Origin: Verrucomicrobiota bacterium
GTDB lineage: Bacteria; Verrucomicrobiota; Verrucomicrobiia; Methylacidiphilales; Verrucolacustridaceae
NCBI GenBank assembly: GCA_010028775.1
Contig: RHAF01000047.1
Location: 1 to 10,012 of the forward strand
DNA: 10,012 nucleotides
Direction: 5' to 3'
Under the pieces are notes generated by a model. That model saw nothing but the letters and a program-made list of their open reading frames with translations, did not search any database and was not told the DNA's origin. Positions 1 through 6,820 of this stretch are shown here, one piece after another. A program made the position numbers and the translations under genes. Every line of letters begins with the position of its first letter. Position 1 is the stretch's first letter.

Positions 1-1
1 C

Positions 2-943
2 CAAGATGACTATGACTGCTCGGCGATTTTGGATGACTGGCTCAACGATTGGGCGGTGGACCGCATTTACACGGTCTGCCCTGACAAGTGGCATATTCTG
101 TATCCAAAGTGCATTGGAAACCGTGAGATTCTGCTGGGCTACACAGGATATGTTTCCGAGGAATGGTTGGAATCTTGGAAAAAACCGAAACTACGCAATG
201 CCAGGACGTTAGATGTTTCTTACCGCACGTCCAAGTTGCCTGCCAACTTCGGAAGCTTAGGGGCGTTAAAATACAGAATCGCCGGCCGCTTCCTCAAGGC
301 TCTAGGAAAAGTAAGCCGACTCAAAACCGACATCTCCATCCGTTTTGAGGACATGATTCCTGGCAAACAGTGGCACGACTTCATGAACGACTCGAAGTGC
401 TGTCTGACTACTCCGAGTGGAAGCTCTCTGCTGGACCCGCATAACAACATTCGAAAAGGTGAATTCGAGGAAATCGAGGCACACTGCTTTCCCGGTCTGG
501 ATAAACAACACGTTTTTTCGGCGATTTCCCCCCGGAACATCGAGGCGGCCCTTGCGGAAACAGTCCAGCTTGCGACGCCGGGAAATTATTCCGATCTCAT
601 GGAACCGGACACCGACTATGTCCGCCTTGAAGAAGACTGCTCCAATATCAAGGATGTCCTGAAAACCATCGGCGATTCCAAAAAGTGCGAAGCTATAGCC
701 GACTGCTGCAAAGAAAAAATTCTAGCTCAGCCGCGGCTGCGCAGGGCCAATATCGTCGGGGAAATTGTGGAATTTGGTGCGAAAATCGCTTCGGAACGTG
801 GAATTCCTGAGCCCGATCAGAGGAAGGTCGACAAGGCTTTGAAAAAATATCAGCAGGACAAAAATTCGAATTTTCAGAGAATCTCCCCCGTTAAAAAAAT
901 CAGATATTTTTTTCGAAAAATCCTCAAACGAAAGAAAAGCTAA
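2..943 (+). CDS. CgeB-like glycosyltransferase, C-terminal part (5' end outside window)
   Basis: The reading frame is open from the left edge, so the N-terminus is missing; 313 codons plus a TAA stop are present. The C-terminal half reads like the CgeB/Glyco_trans_1_2 type of GT-B glycosyltransferase. It has a TPSGSSLLDP segment at about residues 136-145 (counted from base 2), then a 'SDLMEPDTDYVRLEEDCSN' stretch near 197-216 and a helical end rich in Lys and Arg. In this family such segments belong to the nucleotide-sugar-binding domain. The probable role is sugar transfer in surface-glycan synthesis; donor and acceptor cannot be read. A TTG at 29 could be called as a start, but coding continuity upstream (QDDYDCSAI...) argues for truncation by the window edge. 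The gene is only about 50% G+C in its first 240 bases and 35% over 841-900, clearly lower than downstream genes, which may mark separate acquisition. The family call is moderately sure; the precise subfamily is not. Confidence 0.7.
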   Translation, partial: QDDYDCSAILDDWLNDWAVDRIYTVCPDKWHILYPKCIGNREILLGYTGYVSEEWLESWKKPKLRNARTLDVSYRTSKLPANFGSLGALKYRIAGRFLKALGKVSRLKTDISIRFEDMIPGKQWHDFMNDSKCCLTTPSGSSLLDPHNNIRKGEFEEIEAHCFPGLDKQHVFSAISPRNIEAALAETVQLATPGNYSDLMEPDTDYVRLEEDCSNIKDVLKTIGDSKKCEAIADCCKEKILAQPRLRRANIVGEIVEFGAKIASERGIPEPDQRKVDKALKKYQQDKNSNFQRISPVKKIRYFFRKILKRKKS

Positions 944-956
944 AGGCTTCCCGGAT

Positions 957-2666
957 ATGTGTGGGATTGCTGGTTCATATAATTTCGGCAATTCGCCGGA
1001 CAAGCATGTGCTCAATCACATCACCGACGCCATGACCCATCGAGGACCCGACGGGCGGAGCATCTGGCAGGACGGGTGTATTGGGCTGGGGCACCGGCGA
1101 TTGGCAATTCTCGACCTTTCCCCCGCAGGAGCTTGTCCAATGGTCTGCCGATCACCCGACGGCCGGGAATGTGTGCTCACTTACAACGGGGAGGTTTACA
1201 ACTTTCTGGAGATCCGGCGGGAGTTGGCAGCGGAGGGGTATCAATTCCGATCTGAAACGGACACCGAGGTGGTGGGGGCGGCCTACCTGCGTTGGGGGCC
1301 AGACTGCCTTTTACGTTTCAACGGCATGTGGGCACTCGCCATCTGGGACCCTCTGGAGCAAAAACTGTTCCTTGCGCGGGATCGGTTCGGAATCAAGCCA
1401 CTCCACTATCTTTGGCACGGGGAAACCTTTTATTTTGCTTCCGAGCTGAAGGCCTTTTGTCCGTTGCCCGGATTCCGGCGAAGGCTCAACCGGGAATACG
1501 CGGCGGAAGCATTGCGCAAAAGCCAGCCGCTGGAAGGAACCTCGGAGGAGACCCTGATGGAGGGGGTGAAGAAACTCCTTCCTGGCCACCGCATGGAAAT
1601 CGGGCGGGATGGAAAACTGCGGAAGGAAAAGTGGTGGGAAACCCGGGACCATCTTCCCCGGGTGGCCTCCAGCTTGGCGGAGCAAGTGGCGGAGTGGCGG
1701 TATCTCTTTCTGGATGCCGTGCGCCTTCGGTTGCGAAGCGATGTCCCCATCGCGACCAGTCTCAGCGGGGGTCTGGACTCCTCCGCCGTGGCGGGGGCTT
1801 TGCATCTTCTGGAAAAGGAAAGCCCCGAACGTCTTCTCCGGACCCCGCGGGACTGGCGAAAAAGTTTTTGTTCAGCGTTCCCCGGCACAGCCCTCGACGA
1901 GACGGCCTATGCGGAGGAAGCCGCCCGGGCCACAAATTCCCCCTGCCGGCTGAGGGTTTTCACGGAGGCCCCCTCCGCAGGACAAATTGAGGAGGCGGTC
2001 TGGGTGATGGAGGATGTCTCTCCCGCCTTGGCGGTGCCGGTGGTGGAAAATTACCGGGCGATGCGTTCCCAGGGCGTCTGGGTCTCCCTCGACGGCCATG
2101 GCGCGGATGAGATGCTGGGAGGCTACGGGTGGTACCTGGCGGAGCCGATGGAAAGCCTGAACGACCGCCTTTACCGTGAGTTTCACCAAACCCTGCTGCC
2201 CTCCATCCTTCGGAACTTTGACCGCTGTTCCATGGCCTCAGGGGTGGAGGTGCGAATGCCATTTATGGATTGGCGGCTGGTATGTATGAGCTTCGCCCTC
2301 CCGGCTGACCGGAAAATCGGACACGGCTACACCAAGTGGATCCTCCGGGAAGCGATGCAGGGAATCCTGCCGGACACCATCCGACTGCGGAGATCCAAAA
2401 TCGGATTCAATTCGCCGATGATCGACTGGTTTCACCAGGGGCTGGGAGGTCTGGCCCAAAAGGTGATCGCCAGCCCCCGCTGGCGGGGGTGCCGCCTGTT
2501 TCCGTCGCGTAAAATAGGGGAGGAGATCCTGCGGGCGGGACGGGAAAAGCATCTTGGCCCCAAGGACTGGGAAAAGACCCTGCAATGGTGGACATGCCTG
2601 AATCTCGTTTTGTGGGAGAGTCTTTTCCTGGATGGAGTTGAAAACCGGATGGCACGGGCGAATTGA
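957..2666 (+). CDS. asnB: Asparagine synthetase B-type glutamine-dependent amidotransferase
   Basis: The 569-residue product has both AsnB domains. The N-terminal glutaminase (Ntn) domain begins MCGIAG, with Cys2 as the nucleophile once Met is removed. It continues with THRGPDG, GHRRLAILDLS, TYNGEVYN, SETDTEV and ARDRFGIKPLHY. The C-terminal synthetase domain carries the PP-loop SGGLDSS at about 270-276, the DGHGADEMLGGY segment near 378-389, a VRMPFMDWRLV segment and KIGFNSP. These bind ATP and the carboxylate substrate and channel ammonia. Known AsnB enzymes make Asn from Asp, Gln and ATP in the cytoplasm. Homologues inside glycan loci (WbpS type) are thought to amidate uronic-acid sugars, and the neighbours here favour that reading (inference). 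The length is a little below the usual 600-650. The ATG at 957 is fixed by the required Cys2; an AAAGG overlaps the upstream stop codon 10 bases before it. The gene overlaps the next by 4 bases. Confidence 0.93.
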   Translation: MCGIAGSYNFGNSPDKHVLNHITDAMTHRGPDGRSIWQDGCIGLGHRRLAILDLSPAGACPMVCRSPDGRECVLTYNGEVYNFLEIRRELAAEGYQFRSETDTEVVGAAYLRWGPDCLLRFNGMWALAIWDPLEQKLFLARDRFGIKPLHYLWHGETFYFASELKAFCPLPGFRRRLNREYAAEALRKSQPLEGTSEETLMEGVKKLLPGHRMEIGRDGKLRKEKWWETRDHLPRVASSLAEQVAEWRYLFLDAVRLRLRSDVPIATSLSGGLDSSAVAGALHLLEKESPERLLRTPRDWRKSFCSAFPGTALDETAYAEEAARATNSPCRLRVFTEAPSAGQIEEAVWVMEDVSPALAVPVVENYRAMRSQGVWVSLDGHGADEMLGGYGWYLAEPMESLNDRLYREFHQTLLPSILRNFDRCSMASGVEVRMPFMDWRLVCMSFALPADRKIGHGYTKWILREAMQGILPDTIRLRRSKIGFNSPMIDWFHQGLGGLAQKVIASPRWRGCRLFPSRKIGEEILRAGREKHLGPKDWEKTLQWWTCLNLVLWESLFLDGVENRMARAN

Positions 2667-3868
2667 AATTTTTTCAAATCGCCCTCTTTTACGACAAGTA
2701 CCTGCAGGATTTTGACCGGCGGCATCCCGGGCGCGGACAAAGGAGTTTTGAGCATCAGCAAAAACTGCTTTTTTCCGACGGCTTTTCAGCCTGCCACTAT
2801 TTTGCGGAGGGTATGGCCGGGCTGGGCCACGAAACCATGATGGTGGTGGCCAATGACCGGAGCAGCCAGGAAGCGTGGCAGCGGGAAAATCGCGTGGAGG
2901 TTGCCCCCCCGGTTATTTCCGAACCCACCGGGGCTTGGGGGCAGGCCCTGCCCCCGAATCTTCTGGCCATTCTTTTGGCTCAGACACGGCAGTTTGAGCC
3001 CGATGTGCTTTATCTTCAGGATCCTATTTCCCTCGATTCGCGATTTCTCTCCCTCCTGCAAAAAAAACCCCGCTTGGTGGTGGCGTGGCGGGCCTCCGAA
3101 ATTCCTCGCAAAACCGACTGGACCGAAATCGACCTGCTGGTCTCCAACCACGAACCGTCCCTGCGTGCCGGCAAAGCCCGGGGAGCACGCTGGCAAGAGC
3201 TCCTGCATCCGGGATTTCCGCAGCGCCTGGCCCGGGCGGTTGAGCATGTTCCGGAAAGCCGAGATGTGGTCTTTTCCGGCCAGCTTTCGCCTCTGCACCG
3301 CCGTCGGACCGAGCTCCTGACCGGCCTGGCAATGGATCAGCTGCGTCCAGGGGGGGAATTCGAGCTCCATTATGCCGTCAACACGGAGGGAAAAACCCCG
3401 GCCGGTGTCGCCATGCATGCAAAAGAACCGGTCTACGGCATGGAAATGTACGAGCTACTGCGTTCGGCCAAGATCTGCCTGAACATCCACGCCGAGCTGG
3501 CGGAAAAAACCGGTGGCAATATGCGGGTCTTTGAGGCCACGGGAATCGGGAGTTTTCTTCTCACGGATCTGGGCCGCCAAGATCACGGACTTTTCCAATC
3601 CGGGCGGGAAATCGAAACCTTTCGAAACCAAGAAGAACTGCGGGAAAAAGTCCTGCATTATCTGCAAAATCCCGAGGAACGTAATAGAATCGCCAAAGCC
3701 GGCCAGCAGAAGTGCCTCCGGGAATTTTCCCTAATCCAAACTGCGGAGAAATTCGAGGAACTGATCTTTCGGTGCCTTGAAGAAAAAGGAAAAAACCGGA
3801 GTTTCCGCCGTTGGGCCCGATTTTGGCCGGGCCTCTCATCGGTTCCCGGCCAGAAACCTAGACCCTGA
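2663..3868 (+). CDS. CgeB-like GT-B glycosyltransferase (Glyco_trans_1_2 family)
   Basis: The 401-residue protein opens with a Rossmann-type strand (KFFQIALFYDKYL). It then has FSDGFSACHYFAEGMAGLGHE, the first-domain segment typical of CgeB-like GT-B enzymes that includes a Q..W pair (QEAW). The second domain has VYGMEMYELLRSAKICLNIH and then GGNMRVFEATGIGSFLLTD, where Glu291 in the MRxFEA motif is the residue usually contacting the donor sugar nucleotide. The tail (about 375-401) is basic and Pro-rich. Predicted role: cytoplasmic transfer of a sugar to a growing glycan; the donor is unknown. The start is TTG at 2663, overlapping the asnB stop as TTGA, which implies translational coupling. 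The next in-frame start codons would remove the first beta strand. An A8 run lies at 3060-3067 and a C7 run at 2904-2910. The family assignment is firm, the specificity unknown. Confidence 0.85.
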   Translation: MKFFQIALFYDKYLQDFDRRHPGRGQRSFEHQQKLLFSDGFSACHYFAEGMAGLGHETMMVVANDRSSQEAWQRENRVEVAPPVISEPTGAWGQALPPNLLAILLAQTRQFEPDVLYLQDPISLDSRFLSLLQKKPRLVVAWRASEIPRKTDWTEIDLLVSNHEPSLRAGKARGARWQELLHPGFPQRLARAVEHVPESRDVVFSGQLSPLHRRRTELLTGLAMDQLRPGGEFELHYAVNTEGKTPAGVAMHAKEPVYGMEMYELLRSAKICLNIHAELAEKTGGNMRVFEATGIGSFLLTDLGRQDHGLFQSGREIETFRNQEELREKVLHYLQNPEERNRIAKAGQQKCLREFSLIQTAEKFEELIFRCLEEKGKNRSFRRWARFWPGLSSVPGQKPRP

Positions 3869-3882
3869 GCGCAACACCCGGC

Positions 3883-4830
3883 ATGAGTTTCCGCAATTGC
3901 AAGCACCGCGGCCTTTTGGGGCTGGCGAAATGGATGATGGGCAAGGGCTATACGAAACGAGCCTTCCGAATTCTAAGTTGGCTCAAAGGGAATCGATGCC
4001 AGCTGGCCGGCGTGGATCTTCTGCGGGCCCGTTGCCGGCTAACCAAAAATGCAACGGGTGAGGCGATCGAAATGCTGAAGGAGGAGCTTCGGTGGCATCC
4101 TGAAAACCAGGAGGCGCGCGCCCTTTTGGAGTCTCTGCGGCCAGAACCAATCCGGCTTGAGCCGGAAGGAAAAACTCGTGCTTTAGGGGAATTTTCGCGT
4201 CTTTTCGAGGCGGTGAGGGAATACACGATGTTGAGCCCCGACCGTCTCTGCTTTCTGTATGAACAGGCGCGTAAGGTGATTGCCACGGGGATTCCTGGGC
4301 ATTTTGTGGAGTGCGGGGTGGCGGCAGGGGGAAGCTCTGCCCTCTTGGCGGCGGTGTTAAAAAGGAATGACACCACTGGAAGGAGTCTTTTTAGCTTTGA
4401 CACCTTTGAGGGCATGCCTGCTCCTGGTCCGGAGGATATCCATTGCGGGATGGAGGCACAAAAAACCGGCTGGGGAACCGGTACCTGCTCCGCCCCGTTG
4501 GATTCGCTCCGCGACGCGGCTACCTTACTGGGTAGTTGGGATCGGATTGTTCCCGTTCAGGGTCTTTTCGGAAAAACCTTGCCGCAGGAAAAATCCAAGA
4601 TCGGACGGATCGCCCTGTTGCATATGGACGGCGATTGGTACTCATCAACAAAGGACATTCTTGAAAACCTTTACGACCTGTTATCTCCGGGCGCGTATGT
4701 CCAAGTCGATGATTACGGACATTGGGATGGATGCAAAAAAGCCCTGGATGAATTTTTCGATCAGCTGGGCTGGAAGCCACAGCTTATTCGCGTTGATTCG
4801 GTGGGCGTGGGCTTTTGGAAAAAAAACTAA
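3883..4830 (+). CDS. TylF/MacO-family sugar O-methyltransferase with N-terminal TPR-like extension
   Basis: This 315-residue protein has a C-terminal TylF-type class I SAM methyltransferase domain from about residue 135. Visible motifs are FVECGVAAGGSS (about 141-152, SAM-binding motif I), SFDTFEGMP, HMDGDWYSST (247-256) and VDDYGHWDGCKKALDEFF (275-292). The paired acidic residues D249/D251 and D276/D277 match the metal-binding acidic positions of TylF, MycF and NovP, which methylate sugar hydroxyls. The first ~90 residues do not belong to that domain. They are basic and helical and end in EAIEMLKEELRWHPENQEARALL, which looks like a TPR helix pair. Inferred role: O-methylation of a nucleotide sugar or of the growing glycan, with the extension as a protein-contact arm. 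The ATG at 3883 follows the previous stop by 14 bases with no clear Shine-Dalgarno. The gene ends in an A8 run just before its stop. Confidence 0.88.
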   Translation: MSFRNCKHRGLLGLAKWMMGKGYTKRAFRILSWLKGNRCQLAGVDLLRARCRLTKNATGEAIEMLKEELRWHPENQEARALLESLRPEPIRLEPEGKTRALGEFSRLFEAVREYTMLSPDRLCFLYEQARKVIATGIPGHFVECGVAAGGSSALLAAVLKRNDTTGRSLFSFDTFEGMPAPGPEDIHCGMEAQKTGWGTGTCSAPLDSLRDAATLLGSWDRIVPVQGLFGKTLPQEKSKIGRIALLHMDGDWYSSTKDILENLYDLLSPGAYVQVDDYGHWDGCKKALDEFFDQLGWKPQLIRVDSVGVGFWKKN

Positions 4831-4893
4831 ATACCTCCGGACCAGAGATTCCCAGAACAAAAGTCCCCAAGGCGGCGGTTCGGGTTCGAAGGA

Positions 4894-4921
4894 TTGGTTT
4901 TTCGTAACGAAAGCCTACTAA
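4894..4921 (+). promoter_or_regulatory. Possible weak internal promoter with palindrome in the spacer
   Basis: The only sizeable gap inside the gene block (4831-4931) contains TTGGTT at 4894-4899 and TACTAA at 4916-4921, 16 bases apart, a poor but recognisable sigma-70-like pair just before the SDR gene. Between them lies TTTCGTAACGAAA (4900-4912), a perfect 6+1+6 inverted repeat of operator size. The rest of the gap shows no gene, terminator or repeat. This is a weak call: both hexamers deviate from consensus and the -10 lies only 10 bases before the ATG. Confidence 0.25.
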
Positions 4922-4931
4922 GAGTTTTGAG

Positions 4932-5828
4932 ATGAAAATATTGACCACCGGTGCTCGAGGCAGGTTGGGGGGTGTTTTGCGCCAGTTTTGGGAAAAGCGG
5001 GGTAATCCAGTGGTCGCCTATTCCCGGAACGCGGACGAAGGGCACCGGTCCCTGGCGGATCTGGGCAAGGAGCTGGCCACCAGGCGACCGGCCAAGGCCC
5101 TACTTCACCTCGCATGGAGCACGGTGCCTGCCTCCGCCGAGCTCCGGCCGGGAAGTGAATGGCGGGAGGATCTTCCCTTGCTGGCTTCAATGCTCGAGGG
5201 GTTGCACCAAGCCAAAAAAAAGGGGATCCGGATCCCCCGACTGGTCTTTTTCTCGACCTGCGCGGTGTACGGGCAAGGAAATGGGAAACGGGCTTTCTCC
5301 GAAAAAGATCCGGCTTCCCCCATCGGATGGTACGCTTCCGCCAAGGCTGAGGCGGAGACGCTGATCCGGCGGTTCTGCGAACAAAATTCCCTGCCCTATC
5401 TCATTCTGCGAATCAGCAATCCCTACGGATTCGTCCACAACCACGATTCCTTGCAGGGAGTGATCCCGCACCTGTCCCAGTCCCTTCTGCGCCGAAGGCC
5501 GTTCCGCCTCTGGGGCGACGGCCGGGCCCGGAAGGACTATCTTCACGTGGAGGATTTCTGCCAAGGGGTTGACGCCGCGATCAGGCACAACCTGACCGGC
5601 ATCTACAACCTATGCCACGGCCACACCACCTCCCTGCAGGAGCTGATCAGCACGTTTGCCGAGATCACCGGCAAAAAAATCCGGACGGAAAAGAAGCCGG
5701 CCAAGGCTTGGGACGTGGGCCAAGCACGGTACAGCCACGCAAAATTCACCCGGGCGACCGGCTGGAGGCCCTCTGTTCCGCTGCGCGAGGGCCTCCGACG
5801 TTACCTAGAGGAACTCTTCTCTATTTAA
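4932..5828 (+). CDS. NAD(P)-dependent sugar epimerase/dehydratase (extended SDR)
   Basis: The 298-residue product is an extended short-chain dehydrogenase/reductase of the kind acting on nucleotide sugars. The glycine-rich nucleotide-binding turn TGARGRLG lies at residues 6-13. STCAVYG is at 108-114, and the catalytic Tyr and Lys are seen as Y134-ASA-K138. The substrate domain shows LRISNPYGFVHN, then an RxPFRLWGDG...KDYLHVEDF segment that is standard for the WcaG/GalE-like group. Such enzymes epimerise, dehydrate or reduce the sugar of an NDP-sugar in the cytoplasm. Which reaction occurs here cannot be decided from the motifs. Activity on a glycan precursor fits the transferases on both sides. 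The ATG at 4932 gives the family's usual start (MKILTTGA) and has only a weak GAG upstream. An A8 run followed by a 16-base palindrome lies at 5214-5237 within the gene. Confidence 0.88.
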   Translation: MKILTTGARGRLGGVLRQFWEKRGNPVVAYSRNADEGHRSLADLGKELATRRPAKALLHLAWSTVPASAELRPGSEWREDLPLLASMLEGLHQAKKKGIRIPRLVFFSTCAVYGQGNGKRAFSEKDPASPIGWYASAKAEAETLIRRFCEQNSLPYLILRISNPYGFVHNHDSLQGVIPHLSQSLLRRRPFRLWGDGRARKDYLHVEDFCQGVDAAIRHNLTGIYNLCHGHTTSLQELISTFAEITGKKIRTEKKPAKAWDVGQARYSHAKFTRATGWRPSVPLREGLRRYLEELFSI

Positions 5829-5846
5829 AGGTCGCGTCCTCTAAAA

Positions 5847-6818
5847 TTGAGTTTTTTTTGCACCTATTTCGACCACCGCTACGCGGAACAGGGGCTGGCC
5901 ATGATCTCTTCGCTAACGCGGTTCGAAAAAAAGGCCGTGGTCTGGGTGCTTGCCTTGACAGAGGAGTGCGAGGCGCTTCTCCTTAAGATGGCTTTACCCG
6001 CCATCCAAGTCGTGCCGCTGCGTGTGCTGCTGAAGAAAAGGCCTGCCCTGGAAAAAGTGCGAAACCGAAGAGGTGTGGTGGAGTTTTACTTTACGGCAAA
6101 TCCGGTATTCGTTCGATTTTGTCTGGAAAAGATCCCGACGAACCAGCTTTTGACCAAGCTGGATTCCGACCTGTACTTCTACCAAAGCCCCCGGCTTATC
6201 CGCAAACGGGAGGAGGGCCATTCCGTAGTCATTACGCCCCATCGTTTTCCTGCCCGCCTGCGGGACCGGGAGCGATTTGGAAAATTCAACGTGGGCTGGG
6301 TAAGCATCCGCAACGACCGGGCGGGAAGGGCCTGTGCCCGGGACTGGGAACGCCAATGTCTCGATTGGTGCCATGACCGGCCTGAACCGGGCCGATATGC
6401 CGACCAAAAGTACTTGGATGCCTGGCCCAGCCGTCATCAAAGAGTGAAGGTTCTAAAATATCCGGGGGCAAACCTGGCCAGCTGGAACGTGGGCGAGGCG
6501 GACCTGAGCTGGGATGGATCCAAGGTAAAGGTGAACGGGGAGCCTCTGGTTTTTTACCATTTTTCCGGCCTGCGACGCATGACAGACCGGGTCTTTGATC
6601 CCCAGTGGTCCCAGAACGACCTCAAACCTTCGCGAATCCTCGTCCAGAGGGTGTATCGGCCTTACCTTGCAGCCCTGCAGGCGGCACGAAAGTCGATTGG
6701 GGTTACCGGCGAATCCGCCGAATCGCTCCGTTACGGGGAAACTGGAAAAAAAACCAGCCCGCCTGGCTTCTGGAAGCGTTGGCGGCGCGTGTTGCGGGGT
6801 GATTATCTCAGGGACTAG
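5847..6818 (+). CDS. GT-A glycosyltransferase with DxD motif (GT8-like)
   Basis: The 323-residue protein begins SFFCTYFDHRYAEQGLAMISSL, the opening beta strand and helix typical of GT8-like GT-A enzymes. It carries a DxD metal and donor site at D106-S-D108 in LTKLDSDLYFY. A later VFYHFSG (His238, Ser240, Gly241) matches the C-terminal His-x-x-Gly region that binds the diphosphate and metal in this fold. It would transfer a sugar from a nucleotide donor on the cytoplasmic side; the sugar is not predictable. The C-terminal ~60 residues are basic and may touch the membrane or partners (inference). The start is TTG at 5847, because the next ATG (5901) would delete the first strand. An AAAGG sits 15 bases upstream, further than ideal. 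A T8 run covers codons 2-5, so a one-base slip would kill the gene. It lies 18 bases after the SDR gene and 2 bases before the next gene. Confidence 0.78.
   Translation: MSFFCTYFDHRYAEQGLAMISSLTRFEKKAVVWVLALTEECEALLLKMALPAIQVVPLRVLLKKRPALEKVRNRRGVVEFYFTANPVFVRFCLEKIPTNQLLTKLDSDLYFYQSPRLIRKREEGHSVVITPHRFPARLRDRERFGKFNVGWVSIRNDRAGRACARDWERQCLDWCHDRPEPGRYADQKYLDAWPSRHQRVKVLKYPGANLASWNVGEADLSWDGSKVKVNGEPLVFYHFSGLRRMTDRVFDPQWSQNDLKPSRILVQRVYRPYLAALQAARKSIGVTGESAESLRYGETGKKTSPPGFWKRWRRVLRGDYLRD
6810..6814 (+). promoter_or_regulatory. Ribosome binding site for the GTG start at 6821
   Basis: AGGGA lies 6 bases before GTG 6821, inside the last codons of the preceding gene, and supports GTG over later in-frame starts. 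It is one of the few good Shine-Dalgarno matches in this block. Confidence 0.55.
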
Positions 6819-6820
6819 AC

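Noticed and set aside
1292..1990. Second plus-strand open frame within asnB, 232 codons
   Set aside because: It is out of frame with the complete asnB motifs; the translation is Gly/Pro/Arg-rich and unstructured.
2786..3418. Minus-strand open frame of 210 codons
   Set aside because: It is fully inside the plus-strand CgeB-like gene, shows no family motif and has no start context.
3814..3833. GGCCCG/CGGGCC hairpin near the end of the second CgeB-like gene
   Set aside because: It is inside the coding region, has no T tract, and the next gene follows by 14 bases without a promoter, so termination there is unlikely.
4878..4895. GGTTCGGGTTCGAAGGATT, similar to a tRNA T-arm
   Set aside because: No acceptor, D or anticodon stem can be drawn around it, so there is no tRNA or tRNA remnant that could act as an attachment site.
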